Shown in pieces: positions 21,370-33,260 of a DNA stretch of 64,000 bases (the first letter of the stretch is position 1; each line of letters starts with the position of its first letter). The position numbers and the translations under genes were made by a program. Under the pieces are notes generated by a model. The model did not search any database and had not been told where the DNA came from. It worked only from the letters and a program-made list of their open reading frames with translations. The stretch comes from Spiroplasma endosymbiont of Amphimallon solstitiale. Lineage in GTDB: Bacteria; Bacillota_I; Bacilli_A; Mycoplasmatales; VBWQ01. Where the stretch lies: assembly GCF_964030965.1 (NCBI RefSeq), contig NZ_OZ034999.1, positions 1,736,001 through 1,800,000 on the forward strand, in the 5' to 3' direction.

Positions 21370-21394
21370 TTCTCTTTGTTAAAGAGAGTTTTAA
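21370..21394 (+). terminator. hairpin terminator before cysS
   Basis: CTCTTT and AAAGAG form a 6-bp stem with a short GTT loop, followed by AGTTTT. It lies 70 nt after the lipoprotein fragment stop. Confidence 0.55.
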
Positions 21395-21409
21395 ATTTAA
21401 AAAATTATT

Positions 21410-21441
21410 TTGTTACAGATTGATATTCTTTACAGTATAAT
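21410..21441 (+). promoter_or_regulatory. probable cysS promoter
   Basis: A perfect TATAAT at 21436-21441 lies 42 nt before the cysS ATG. A weak TTGTTA at 21410-21415 is the best -35 candidate, with 20-nt spacing. Confidence 0.45.
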
Positions 21442-21483
21442 AGAGTATATGAAAACTAAACTTTATTAAGAAGGGTTAATTAA

Positions 21484-22815
21484 ATGATTAAAATTTATGA
21501 TAGTTTTTCACAAAGATTGCAGCTGCTTGCCCCTAATAAAAAGCAAGTTAATATGTATTTATGTGGTCCTACTGTTTATAACTATATTCATGTTGGTAAT
21601 ATTCGTGGTGTGCTTGTTTTTGATGTTTTACATCGTTTGTTAATTCATCAAAATTATAAAATAAATTATGTTCATAATATTACTGATATTGATGATAAAA
21701 TTATTAAGAAAGCTGCGGATTTAAAAATAACAGAACAACAAGTTAATGAAAAATATACGTTAGCATATTATGAAGACTTAGAAAAATTAAATATTATTTT
21801 TCCTACAAAATTACCAAAAGTAAGTGAATATATTTCAAAGATTATTGAATTTATTAATAAATTAATTATTAAAGATTATGCATATGTTACTGCTGGTGAT
21901 GTTTATTTTAAAGTTAATAAGTTAAAAGATTATGGAAGTTTGGCACATAAAAATATTGAAGATTTAATTCCAAATTTTAGAATTAAAAATTTAGTTACTA
22001 AAGAAAATAATCTAGATTTTGCTTTGTGAAAATCAACAACAATAGGTATTAGTTGAAATAGTCCGTGAGGAAAAGGAAGACCTGGTTGACATACTGAGTG
22101 TGCTTGTTTTGTTGAGGATTTATTTAATGGTCAAACTATTGATTTACATGGTGGTGGTGTTGATTTAAAATTTCCTCATCATGAAAATGAACGAGCTCAA
22201 TTTGTTGCAGCTAATAATAAAAAAATGTCAAATATTTGATGACATAATGGTCATGTTAATATTGCTAATGAAAAAATGTCAAAATCTTTAAATAATTTTA
22301 TTTTGGTTAAAGAATTTTGTCAGCAACATCACCCGAATGTATTGCGATATTTAATATTAAATCGTGATCATCAACAACCAATTGATTTTAATAAGGAAAC
22401 AATTGAAAATGGATTAGTGTCAACAAAAAAATATGAAAATGTTTTAAAACAATGAACATATCAAATATTTATTAACAATATAATATGTAATAATAATCAT
22501 CATTCAATTTATTATCAACAAATTATTAAAAATTTATCAAATAATATTGATACAACTAATACTATTACTTTAATTGAAAATATGATTAAAAAATTAAATG
22601 AAGCACTTATTAAAAAAAATTTTAATGAAGAATTTCAAGAAATTTTTTATACTTTTACCTTTGCTTTAAAAATATTAGGATTTGATTTTAAAGTTGGTAA
22701 TTATTCTGAAAAAATTAAAAATAAAATTAAAATATGAGAACAACTAAAAAAAGAAAAACAATACCAAGAAGCTGATAAAATTCGTCAAGAATTAAAAGAT
22801 TTGAATATTATTTAA
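21484..22815 (+). CDS. cysS: cysteinyl-tRNA synthetase
   Basis: A 443-residue class I aminoacyl-tRNA synthetase, close to the family's usual length. It charges tRNA-Cys. Visible are [16 protein letters not shown] with the HIGH-type signature (HVGN), the zinc ligands in GWHTECA and [25 protein letters not shown] (split here by reading), and the KMSKS loop ([11 protein letters not shown]). The C-terminal ~120 residues are the helical anticodon-binding part. AAGAAGGGTTAATTA precedes the ATG. rlmB follows after 12 nt, so the two are one operon. Confidence 0.96.
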
Positions 22816-22827
22816 AGGAGCAAAATT

Positions 22828-23568
22828 ATGGCATTACAATATATTTATGGTTATCACCCTATTATTGCTGCATTATCAACATCATCATTAATAAAAATTA
22901 AAAAAGTTTTTTTAGTTCAAGATAAGTACCAAGAATTGAAAAAAAATTTAAAAAGTGTAAATATTCCTTATGAAATTATTAGTTTACAAGCAATGAATAA
23001 TTTATTAGGTACTACTAAACATCAAAATATTGCTGCTAATGTTAAAGACTATCAATATTTTTCTTTTGATGAATTAATTAATATTGGTTCAACATCTAAA
23101 TTTTTAAGAATTTTAATTTTAGATCGTATTTCTGATCCACATAATTTTGGTTCAATGTTAAGAATTGCAGCGGGTAATGACTTTGATGGTGTAATTGTTT
23201 TAAATCGTAATCAATCTGAAATAAATGGTGCAGTTGCAAAGGCTGCAGCCGGTGCTCTAAGTATTATTCCAATTTGTCAAGTTAATAATTTAACTTCCGC
23301 AATTAATAATTTACAAGAAAAATATAAATTTTGAATTTTGGCTGCTGCTAAAACAGCAAAAGCAATTGATTATTTTACTATTGATTGTAGTAGCAACTTA
23401 GCATTAATTATTGGTAATGAAGGTGAAGGAATAAGTCCAAAGTTATTAAAACATACCGATTATATTGTTCAAATACCAATAAGTCCAAAAATAGAATCAT
23501 TTAATGCTAGCGTTGCTTGTGGTATTATTGCAAACTATATTTACGTTGAAACGTTAAAATTATCGTAA
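22828..23568 (+). CDS. rlmB: 23S rRNA (guanosine-2'-O-)-methyltransferase RlmB/TrmH family
   Basis: A 246-residue SpoU-type SPOUT enzyme. An N-terminal ~80-residue substrate-binding domain (YIYGYHPIIAAL) is followed by the catalytic domain with the three SpoU motifs: DRISDPHNFGSMLRIA, LALIIGNEGEGIS and IPISPKIESFNASVA. It uses S-adenosylmethionine to 2'-O-methylate a 23S rRNA guanosine. AAAGGAGCAAAATT is a strong ribosome binding site. The pairing with cysS is common in Firmicutes and Mollicutes, supporting RlmB over other TrmH members. Confidence 0.93.
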
Positions 23569-23645
23569 ATTTTAAGAACCTATATTTTTTGATAATATTT
23601 AAATTTATGAAAAAATAAAATATTATTTTTTTTAAAAAGATACTT

Positions 23646-24209
23646 TTATATTTTAGGTGTAAATGTTTTTTCTTTATTTATTAGATTTGGTTCTGAAAAT
23701 TTTCATTTTTTTTCTTTTAAATTTTTGCATATATTTATTTGATCAATTAAATGGTTTTCTAATTTTTTACAATTGTTTTTAATATTTGTATAGTCAGAAT
23801 TTATCTTATTTATTTTATTATTAATACATTTGTTTTTATCTTTAATTCAAAAAGTAAAAAATTTAATAAAAAAATTTTTATATTTATTTATTTTACTTTT
23901 TTCTAATTCTTCTATTTTTATTGTTATTTTCTTTTCTAACATTTCTTCCAAAGTTCAAATTTTTGATCTTAGTTCTAAAATATTTGAAGAAAGTAATATT
24001 ATTTTAGGAGTGTTATTATTTTCATTAGTTAATTTCTCTAATTCTTTATCTTTTTCTTCACTTATTTTTTTTAATTTTGATAACATTTTTTGTTCATTAT
24101 AGAAGAAAAAAAACTCGCTATTTTCAATATCTGTACTGTTATTACTTGGATAATGATTTTTTCTACGTTTAAATAAGTTTTTTAAAATATTTAAATACAT
24201 CTGTTTCAC
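23646..24209 (-). CDS. coiled-coil protein, unknown function
   Basis: A 187-residue protein starting at GTG 24209 with GAAAGGAAAAT just upstream; an ATG three codons later (24200) is the alternative. TGA codons are read as Trp (SKIWTLEEM, FFTFWIKDK). A basic N-terminus (LKNLFKRRKNHYP) is followed by long Lys/Glu-rich heptads (residues about 38-105) and a further helical part. There is no signal peptide. It lies between rlmB and the phage portal fragment, downstream of that fragment's terminator. No family is recognised. Confidence 0.55.
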
Positions 24210-24221
24210 ATTTTCCTTTCA

Positions 24222-24262
24222 AAATAAAAAAACTCATTTACTTTTTATGAAAGTAATGAGTT
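24222..24262 (-). terminator. hairpin terminator on the minus strand
   Basis: On the minus strand AACTCATTAC and GTAAATGAGTT form a stem with one mismatch, followed by TTTTTTATTTT. It ends transcription of the phage portal fragment just before the coiled-coil gene. Confidence 0.65.
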
Positions 24263-24290
24263 AAAAACTTATTATTAAGTTTTATAAATA

Positions 24291-25281
24291 TTATATATTA
24301 TTATAAAATTTATTTGTTAAAGTAACTATATGAATACCACAACGTTTAAATATTTCATTAACATTTCAATCGTATATATCAGTTAAATTTTTACCTTTAA
24401 AATTACTATTTGTCATATTGATATTTTCGTTTTGTTCATTATTATCTCCGCCACTTTTAAATATGTAGTTTTTAGTAACTAATGTTCTTACTGCTTCTTC
24501 TAATGTTGATTGAACATTACCATAAGTTTGACTAAATATAAATTTGGGTGAATTTAAAATTGTATCTAAAACAATTTGTTCATAAATAACATCTAATGCT
24601 TTAATTTTATCCATTACTTTATTACAATCTGCTAATTCGTTTGCTTTATTTCGCATAATTGCTATTGGTATATAATTAATATTTAGTGTTTGTTCTTGTA
24701 ATAGATTAGGATTATTAATAAATGATTTAAAATCTAATGGAAATTGTTTTTTATTATCACTAATACTATAAATTGCACGATTAATAGTTACTTGTTCATT
24801 ATTTAGTGTATAAACTTCAAATAATCTTACAGTTTGTGCATTTTGTTGATAACTATCATAAAAAATAGTACATTGAATTAATTTACCAGTAATATCATAA
24901 ACTCTTTGTTGGATATCAACGACTTGAAAATATAACTCATCATTAGCAATATAAATTAAATAACCACTAATTCCTAATTTACTTAATTTAAAAATTGAAT
25001 TTCAATTTTTTCTATAAAATTCTTGTTGAATTAAATATTGTTTAATAGTTTCATTATTAATATCTAATGGAGCATTATATAAATTAGCATTATTTTCTTT
25101 TAATTATGTAGAAAAGTATGGATGACCAAAAATTATTCATCAATTTACACTTAAAATATTATTTTTAATTAAAAAATTTGTTAAAAGTAACATTATTTAG
25201 TGTAAAAATTCTCTAAAAATAACACTTTATCATGTATCATTACTTTTCTACAAAATTAAAGTTATTTTCTGCTACAAAATC
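24291..25281 (-). pseudogene. phage-A-type portal gene, fragment cut by IS256 and carrying a MITE
   Basis: Read on the minus strand it begins at the IS256 end with DFVAENN, hits a MITE after 20 bases, and resumes NANLYNAPLDINNETIKQYL. It continues almost identical to the 6325-7740 gene through NLTDIYDWNVNEI. After RCGIHI it diverges and stops after VTLTNKFYNNI at 24291, so the 3' ~120 codons are replaced. The N-terminal ~50 codons are lost at the IS256 insertion. It proves that more than one phage of the A type was present. Confidence 0.8.
25098..25261 (-). mobile_element. MITE copy 4 (164 bp)
   Basis: TTTTAATTATGTAG left, CTACAAAATTAAAG right, with one extra A in an internal A-run. The duplication TTATTTTC lies at 25090-25097 and 25262-25269. 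It is at the same portal site as copy 1 (GAAAATAA in gene sense) but in the opposite orientation relative to that gene. Confidence 0.93.
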
Positions 25282-26655
25282 GAGGCTTTTTAGAAATCTG
25301 TGTATCTTTGTTTTACAAAGTACTAGTTCAGATTAATTCTGTCTTCAAATTTTATCATAAAATGAGCAATTGCTGTATTTCAATTTTGAATAGGCAATGT
25401 TCATTTTTTTGTTATATTTTCAATTGCTAAATAAAATATTTTAAAAACTGACATATCATTAGGAAAAGCTTTTTTGTTTCTAATAACTTTTCGTAATTGA
25501 CTATTAACAGATTCAATAGCATTTGTTGTATAAATTACTCTTTTGATTTCTGCAGGATAACTAATAAAAATCATCAAATTTTCTCAATTTTTATATCAAG
25601 ATTTAGCAATTTGGGGATATTGTTTATTTCATTTACTTTCAAATGATTCTAAAGCTTGCATTGCTTGTTCTTCACTACATGCACTATAAATTGGTTTTAA
25701 ATCTGTAACTAGAGTTTTTCGATGTTTGTATGAAACATATTTTAAACTATTTCGAATTTGATGAACAATGCATAATTGATGTTCTGTTTTAGGATAAACT
25801 GCTTGTATTGCTTCTGACATGCCTGTTAAATTATCACTACAAGCAATCAAAATATCATTTAAGCCTCGATTTTTCATTTCTGTGAAATTAGCTAATCAAA
25901 ATTTAGCACCTTCATTTTCACTAATTCATAAGCCTAAAACATCTTTTTTACCTTCTAAATCAACTCCTAATGCTATATAAACTGATTTATTAATAATCCG
26001 TTTATCTTGTCGAACTTTAACTACTATACAATCAAAATAAACAATCGGATAAACGCTTTCTAATGGTCGATTTTGTCATGCTTTGACATCATCAATAACA
26101 TCATCAGTAATTTGACTAATAACACTTTCACTAATATCAGCACCATGATATAACTCTTGTAACTGCATTCTAATGTCAGATAGAGTCATACCTTTTGCAT
26201 ATAGTGAAAGCACTTGTTGATCAAAACCATCAAATCTTCGCTGTCTTTTTGCAACTATTACAGGAGTAAAATCACTATTGCGATCTCTTGGTACATCAAT
26301 CTCAATTTTACCTTGTTGAGTTATTAATTTTTTTAAACTTGTACCATTACGAGCATTTTCAGTATTACTATGTTGATTTTTTTCATATCCTAAATAATTT
26401 TGCATTTCAGAATTCAACATTTTTTCAACTAAACGTTTTGTTAATTCTTTATATAAACCCCCTTCTTTAAAAACTGTTGTTAAATCTTCAGTATTTTCTA
26501 ATAATAAATCTACTGCTTTTGATATTGGATCATTATTATTAATATTTTGTTTTTTAGCCATCTGTAACTCACTCTTTCTAGTCATTTAATTATATTTACT
26601 AGAATTAATTAAACATAGTTATTTTTGTAAGTTACACAGATTACTAAACATTGCC
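25282..26655 (-). mobile_element. IS256-type insertion sequence, copy 1 (1374 bp)
   Basis: Begins GAGGCTTTTTAGAAATCTGT and ends ACTAAACATTGCC; the inner parts of the ends are inverted repeats (AATCTGTGTA). Left flank is ACAAAATC, right flank is TGAAAATT, which do not match. TGAAAATT matches the flank of copy 2, showing exchange between the two copies. Confidence 0.92.
25323..26585 (-). CDS. IS256-family transposase (copy 1)
   Basis: A 420-residue mutator-type DDE transposase, full family length. The N-terminal helical DNA-binding part ([20 protein letters not shown]) is followed by [16 protein letters not shown]. The catalytic residues are visible: D185 in [11 protein letters not shown]251 in [10 protein letters not shown] and E358 in [14 protein letters not shown], with the family motif CIVHQIRNS near 270. 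The frame is intact under UGA=Trp and could be active. It differs from copies 2 and 3 by single residues (Leu for Ser near residue 84; Ala for Thr at 169 compared with copy 3). Confidence 0.95.
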
Positions 26656-27462
26656 TGAAAATTAAATGAACATAATTTAAAACAAGATAAAATTAATGAT
26701 TTAGAAGAATTAAAAATACTTGATCCTATTAAAGCGCAAAGTTGATATTATGGTGTACCTAGTGTTTTAACTGGTTCTATATTTGCAAGATATTTAGATA
26801 AACTTAAAACTGAATTAGATTTTAATGTTAATGAAATAGTTGGTGGTTTAGATTTAGGTTTTGCTACAAGTTCACAAGCTCATCCTACTGTTGCTGTTTT
26901 ATGTTTTATTGGTGAAAATGAAAAAACTAGAAGAATACATCAAGAAAGTGAATTTTATCATAGTAATGCAATAATGAAATTTAAAGATACATATGAATTA
27001 GCAAATAATATTATTGATTATTATTTAGATGAAAGTATTAAATTTCAAGCAATGAAATTTGGATTTACTTGTTATGTTGATTATGGTAGTGGTGGATTAG
27101 CTGTAATTGATATTTTAAAAAAAGAAGTAGAAAAAAGAAAAATTAATTGATTATATTTTACTCCAGTAGATAAAACTACAATGTATTTAAGAGATAGAAT
27201 TGATTGAGATACTATTTGTATGATTAAAGGTATATTAAGTATTAATTGAAAAAGATGTCCTAATACACATGAAGAATTATCAAAAATGCAATGATTAGCA
27301 AAATCTAAATTAGAAAATTCAAATAATGAACCTCAAATGCTTGATTTATATGATAATTGTTGAGATGCAAGAATGTATGCTTCAATGCATAAAATGAAAT
27401 GATTAATTAATAATATTAATAATGAATTATTAATTAATAAAAATAAATTTGGAGAGTGATAA
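26656..27462 (+). pseudogene. terminase large subunit, C-terminal nuclease half (phage B), displaced
   Basis: The frame starts at the IS256 end (WKLNEHNLKQDK) and runs 268 codons to TAA 27460-27462. It carries the RNase-H-like nuclease domain of TerL: first Asp in VGGLDLGFATSS, second acidic site around CYVDYGSGG, last Asp in NCWDARMYA. The linker DLEELKILDPIKAQSWYYG before it is typical of TerL. The N-terminal ATPase half is at 35070-35740 on the other strand; the two join exactly at ...HYSNWK / WKLNEHN... across the duplication TGAAAATT. Confidence 0.85.
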
Positions 27463-27464
27463 AA

Positions 27465-28997
27465 ATGAATAATCCATTAGAATATCTTTCTTGTAATAGA
27501 AGAGAATGATATAGTGATATTCCTATGAGAATTGCTCAAAAATCAACTAAATTATGATTAGGTAAAGGTTTATTATTTGATAGTGAAAAAGAAAATATTT
27601 TAAAATATTTTACTAATAAAATTATTAGTGATAAATGATTTGAAAAATTATATAAATTTGGAATACAAGAAAGTTTACTTGGAAAAGTATATATAATGCC
27701 TATTATTTATAAAGATAATAGTACAAGTTTAAAAGTATTACCTAATTCATTTGCTGGTAGAGTTGCTAAATATAATGAAGAAGAACAATGTTTTAATTAT
27801 GTAGAAAAGTATGGATGACCAAAAATTATTCATCAATTTACACTTAAAATATTATTTTTAATTAAAAATTTGTTAAAAGTAACATTATTTAGTGTAAAAA
27901 TTCTCTAAAAATAACACTTTATCATGTATCATTACTTTTCTACAAAATTAAAAGAACAATGTGCAGAATTCTTTTTTATAAATGAACAAGCAGATAGTGC
28001 AACTTTAACTTGAGTAATTGCTGAAAATGGAAAAATAAGATTTGAAACTTATAAAAATGATGATAAAAATGAAAAAGAAATTATTTTAGGAACAGCACAT
28101 ACAAAATTAAAACCTAATTTAATACCAAAATATAGTTATGAAATTAAAAATCCTTGAAATTATTTACCAATATTAGAAATAACAAATTTACCAATGGTTA
28201 ATTTTTATGGTAATTCAACAACTTTAAATGCTTATCCAGATACTTATCCAGTTTGAAATTTAATTGAATATTATCATAAATCATATACTCAAAGAAATGT
28301 TGATAGAGAATTAAATGTTACTACTTTATTTGGTGCATTTGATAATGAAACTGTTAAAAATATGATTGAACATGGAAAAATAATTGATAATCCTAAAAAA
28401 AATATTGTAGTTAATGTTGGTACTGCTGGATATAATAAATCTGGTGCTGGTGGTATGGAAGTTATTCAAGGTGATTTTAAAGCTAGTAATTATATTTTAG
28501 ATAAAGATGATTTAGGAAAAGATATTTGAAATGGTGCAGGGTATGATTATAATGAATTTTCTGGTGTAAATTATGAAAATAAAACTAAATCATTATTTAA
28601 TAATAAAAATGATATGGAAACTACAGAAACTAAAATAAGTCATTATTCATATTATTTTTATAGATTTTTTGATATGTTATTAATTTATGAAAATTTATGA
28701 AATGGTATTGGTGATAGACCTTATAGTTTTAAATTTTTACCTATTGCTATGACTGACCAATTATTAAAACAAGAAATGATTAGTCAAAGATTAGCAGATA
28801 GAACAATATCATATACACAAGCTATTGCTGAATTAGATGAAGTAACAAAACAACAAGCAAAAAAACATTATAAAGAAATAATGGAAGAAGATAAAGAAGA
28901 AATAAAATTATTAGGAGAAAAAGAAAATGATACATCAACAAATTCAATTAATGAAACATCTACATCTTCAATTAAAAAGACAACAATTGCTAATTAA
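27465..28997 (+). pseudogene. phage portal protein gene (phage B), interrupted by MITE
   Basis: The ATG is 3 nt after the TerL stop, with TTTGGAGAGTGAT upstream. Without the MITE and one duplication the frame is 453 codons. It follows TerL directly, as portals usually do, and has the helical-wing composition of SPP1/phi29-type portals: an N-terminal domain with SCNRREWYSDIP and TKLWLGKGL, central beta parts, and a Glu/Lys/Thr-rich helical C-terminus (QAIAELDEVTKQQAKKHYKE). The tail gene starts within its last 71 nt. The MITE stops the frame after GRVAKYNEEEQCFNYVEKYG and gives an in-frame ATG restart at its far end. Confidence 0.72.
27791..27953 (-). mobile_element. MITE copy 5 (163 bp)
   Basis: TTTTAATTATGTAG left; the right end is CTACAAAATTAAAA with A in place of the usual final G. 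The duplication GAACAATG lies at 27783-27790 and 27954-27961. In the phage B portal gene. Confidence 0.92.
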
Positions 28998-29579
28998 AAG
29001 ATGTAGTTATTGAAAAATATTTCCATTTATTATAAATAATGGTGCAATTCCTTTAACTGAAACTGGTTATAAACCAATTAATAGTAAAATTAGTGATTTT
29101 GGACAATATGAATTAATATTAACTGGTACTACTCCAGTTGTATGTATTTGAAAAAATAGTACAAAAATATATCAAAAAAATAAAGGTAAAATTAATGAAG
29201 AAACTCATAAAGTTACTGGTCAAGATGAATTTTATACAAAACAATATAAAATTGGAGATTATTGAAATGCTTATTTAATTGATGATACAAGTGGTGTTGA
29301 TTTTAGTAATTTACCAAATAATCAAATATTTAAAACAGTACAAACAAAAAGACAATATACTTTAGTAATGTTTGAAGAACATATTACAATTGATGATTAT
29401 TTACAATTTTTTGTTGTATTTAATGATGAAAATGAAAATATTGGTGGTAATAGTACTAAAAATCAAGATAGACAATTATTATATATTTCAAATGTAACAA
29501 ATTATTATAGTCCTTATAATGGTGCATTTAGTATGCAAGTTTTAACTTTTAGTAGTTTAAATGATAGAGTAGTTTCTAC

Positions 29580-30720
29580 TTTTAATTTTGTAGAAAAGTA
29601 GTGGTAAAATAAAAAAAGTCATCAACTTGACTTAAAATTTGATTTTATTAAATTTTGGGATTTATTTTTTTTACAAACTGAAATATAACACATTGGATTT
29701 TTGATAAGGGGTTAATCCGTAGTGTTGATATTTTCATTTCCATAAATTGAGGTAATTTTGAATATTGGTAAATCCAATGCCATGGTAATGAGTAATAAAT
29801 TCTTTTAAACTTGATTGTATTTTACTGACATTACTTAATTTTTTATAATTTAATTCTTTATTTTCTTTTGATTTAAACTGCTGGATAGTGGATTTAGTTT
29901 GTTTAGCTACTGTATCATATAATACTTGCATATCACAAACTATAATTGAATTTTCTTCGATAAGTTTCGATGTTAAGTTTTCTTGTACTCATTTTTTATT
30001 TAATCTTTTAGTATTTGTTGTTTGAGCATAGATATTTCGGTTTTCATCAATTGCCATTTGAATACAACAATTTAAATCTTTAGCATTTTCTTCAATTCAT
30101 TGTTTTCTTGGATCATTTGGATCTTTAAAGTTTCCTTTATGAATTTCTTTGATAAAAGTTTCGTCAATTTCAATTCTAGCTTTTAATTTTACAAATTGAT
30201 TTTGTGTTTTTACTAATTGTGTTGATTTCATAAATTTTTGACGATTAAATCAGGCAGTTTTATTTGTAGTATTAATAAATTGAGAAATAATGTAAGCAGA
30301 TTGACCTAAAGTAGCTATTTGTATCAATAAATCTCATTGATCATGAGATAAATGACTTCAATAAAAATAATGATTTTTAAAAGCATGAAAAGTAATATTA
30401 CAACTTTTACATTTATATCTTTGCTTATAATCTTTACTACCATATTTAGTACACAAAAAAGAACTACAATCTGGACATTGAATCCCTTTCTCTTTGAATT
30501 TTTGTTCGACTGCTTCAAATTTTTCTTTTTTCTCAATTTGTTTAATTCTAGTTTTATTTTCTCTAAAAATCTCAATAAAATCTTTATCAGACAAATTATT
30601 TAAAATTTCTTTTACTGTATTTTTATTCATTTAAAATCACCTCTTTAATATTAAAAATACCATATAAAAATATATTTTTGCTAATTTTACTAATACCACT
30701 ACTTTTCTACAAAATTAAAG
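29580..30720 (-). mobile_element. IS1595-type insertion sequence, copy 2 (1141 bp), intact
   Basis: Right end AAAATTAAAG and left end TTTTAATTTTGTAG as inverted repeats. The target duplication GTTTCTAC is perfect at 29572-29579 and 30721-30728, so this copy has not recombined. It interrupts the phage B tail gene. Confidence 0.95.
29671..30630 (-). CDS. IS1595-family transposase (copy 2)
   Basis: The 319-residue protein is the same as the copy at 19295-20254 in every part compared: zinc ribbon CPDC...CKSC, IEVDETFI, IIVCDMQVLYDT and a complete C-terminus. The start has AAAGAGGTGATTTTAA upstream. It sits in an IS with perfect target duplication and intact ends, so this is the best candidate for a currently active element and for mobilising the MITEs. 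Confidence 0.9.
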
Positions 30721-31919
30721 GTTTCTACTGGTCAAAATACACTTGATTTTGTACAATATGCAAGCCCGGGTAGTGGTTATGCTTTCCCAACTATTCAACA
30801 AGGAAAAGTAACGTTAAATCGTACTTTAATGAAAGATATTGGTGTACGTTATAGTCATAGACAAAGTTATGGATTAGAATTATTATCAAGTTGTTATTAT
30901 TATGGAAGACCAATAATTCAAGGACAAGAACCTATTCAACAAGGAACAGAAGAAATATTTGAAAGTAAAGTATTTGCTTCAAGAAGATTATTTATTGCTG
31001 GTAATAATGAAAAATCTACAACTGATATTAAAAATAATGGTGGTTTACTTGCTGGAATAAATGATAAAATAACAACAAGTAGTCATCCAGAAACTACATT
31101 TTATAATATTATGGACGCTAAACCTACTGGATTTACTAATTTTAAAAATTTTACAGAATGATTAAAAACTTCATTAAATTTTCAAGATAATTTATTTGTA
31201 ACAAAAGATTTTAAAGGTATGCTTTCTTTTGATAAAGATAAAGCAAGATTAAGTAATGGTACATCAGTAGGAGAAGCAAAATTCTTTTGAGATAGTGAAT
31301 GAAATATAAATAATTTAACGGGTAATTATAATGTAGATATGTCAAGTAATTTTAAATATAAAGACCCAGATACTCATTTAATTATTGGTAGTCCAACTGT
31401 AGATTATTCAAAAATAAGTCAAAAATATATGTCAGCAATATTAAATTTTAATTCAGTTGTATTTAGTCCTTTAATTCAAATGCCTTATGATAGTCAACAA
31501 TGATTACCATTTGCATTAAGTGATATTCCTTTAATTGGTAAATTATTAAATGCTTTAACATTAGGTATTTGAAGTAGTTGAGTTATTACTCAAAATGCTC
31601 AACAATATAAAAAAATGTTATATTTTAATGGCTTTATGTCAGCATTTTTTACAAGTAATTTAGAAAGTATTATTGGTAATGGTCGTTTAATTCCATTAAA
31701 TGCTTTTACAAATGATAATGATTTTACTATTGGTAAATTATTAGGTGCAAATGTTTCAACAACTGCTATGACTATGAAATTAAGTGATAGAGTAAGTGTT
31801 TATCCATGAGATGTTAAAACTGGTAAAAAATTAACTACAAAAGAACAAATAAGTACAGTTGATTTATCACAAAAGAAAAATAATAAAGTTTATATTTTAG
31901 CAGAAGATACAGAATTTTT

Positions 31920-32082
31920 CTTTAATTTTGTAGAAAAGTAATGATACATGATAAAGTGTTATTTTTAGAGAATTTTTACACTAAATAATGTTACTTTTAA
32001 CAAATTTTTAATTAAAAATAATATTTTAAGTGTAAATTGATGAATAATTTTTGGTCATCCATACTTTTCTACATAATTAAAA
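31920..32082 (+). mobile_element. MITE copy 6 (163 bp)
   Basis: CTTTAATTTTGTAG left, ACATAATTAAAA right. The duplication GAATTTTT lies at 31912-31919 and 32083-32090. In the phage B tail gene; the upstream frame stops after EFFFNFVEK. Confidence 0.93.
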
Positions 32083-33260
32083 GAATTTTTAGATATTGCT
32101 TCACCATTTACAAATGAAGATACTGAATGTCAATGAAATCCTACAAGTAATGGAGTTATTGATGGTTCAAATTATGCTTATATTATTGATACAATTGTTA
32201 CTCAAAGTTTACATCAAGGTGAAGAAAGACATACATTTTATAGTGATAATCCTTTTACTTATCAAGGTGATTATAATGAAATATCAGTTGCACAAGTTAG
32301 ATATAATAATATTGCTTCATTATCTACTAATATGTTTGATTGAACTACTTTATATAAATTAAATCATGATGAATATGAAGAAAGTGAAGAAACTACATTT
32401 AGTTATCCTGCAAAAATATTACCACCAAGTCCACAAAATATAGCAAAATCAATTGTTATTATTCCAGATTTAAAAATAGAAATGACAGCAAATGATGTAT
32501 CATTAATTGATACAAGTTCGGTATCATATAAACCTAATTTTAATGTTTGACTTACTAATAATTCAAATAAATTAGGTAATTATGAAGTTGATTTAAAATC
32601 ATTATTAGACCCTACATTATTAATTAATACTTTTAATGATTTAAAAAGATATTATAAATCAATAACTATTTATTACGATTATGTTATTGAAACAAAGGAA
32701 GAAATAAAAAACTCTCATGATAATAAATTAGTAGTATATTCTACAAACGAAACCTTTAGACCGGCAAAAAGTGAAAATATAAGTAAAACTATTGATTTAA
32801 AAGATTTAATATTAAGTAATCATAATCCAACAATTAATGAATATAAACAAGAATTTTTACATCCAAATGATAATAATGATGAAAATGGATTAGCATATAT
32901 TTATACTTATAGTAATAATAATTCAATGCCATATAATTTAATTGGTTATGAATTTAATCTATCAGTACATTTTGGAAGTTTAGGAAGAACAGTAAATAAA
33001 AATTATGAAACAAATTCATGTATTGCGTTGAGTATTGTTGATAATAAACATCTAAAATGAAATTTTTATTTACAAGCAAATTTAGGTAAAATTGAATGTA
33101 TAAATGATTGAAAAAACAATTTAATATATACACATGGAAAAAGATATATCAGTAATATTAAAACTAATATTTATAAAATAATTTTAAATTCAAGATAAAA
33201 ATTATTTTATATGTTAAAATACTTATGTTTATGATAAATGTTTTTATGGAGTACTATTAT

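Larger units (their letters stand above)
28927..33198 (+). pseudogene. large phage tail/collar protein gene (phage B), with IS1595-type and MITE insertions
   Basis: The three pieces (28927-29579, 30729-31919, 32091-33198) join into one open frame of 984 codons once the IS, the MITE and the duplicated 8-mers are removed, which confirms the gene and both insertion sites. It begins inside the portal gene in another frame; the overlapping N-terminus is Gln/Leu/His-rich. The body is beta-rich (for example LIDDTSGVDFSNLPNN, DFVQYASPGSGYAFPT) with one strongly hydrophobic stretch around LPFALSDIPLIGKLLNALTL, as seen in membrane-penetrating tail knobs. Position suggests the podovirus lower collar/tail knob; this is inference. 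Confidence 0.65.

Noticed and set aside
23830-24102. Plus-strand frame in the coiled-coil gene region
   Set aside because: It is antisense to the 187-aa coiled-coil gene, which has a proper start signal and TGA=Trp usage.
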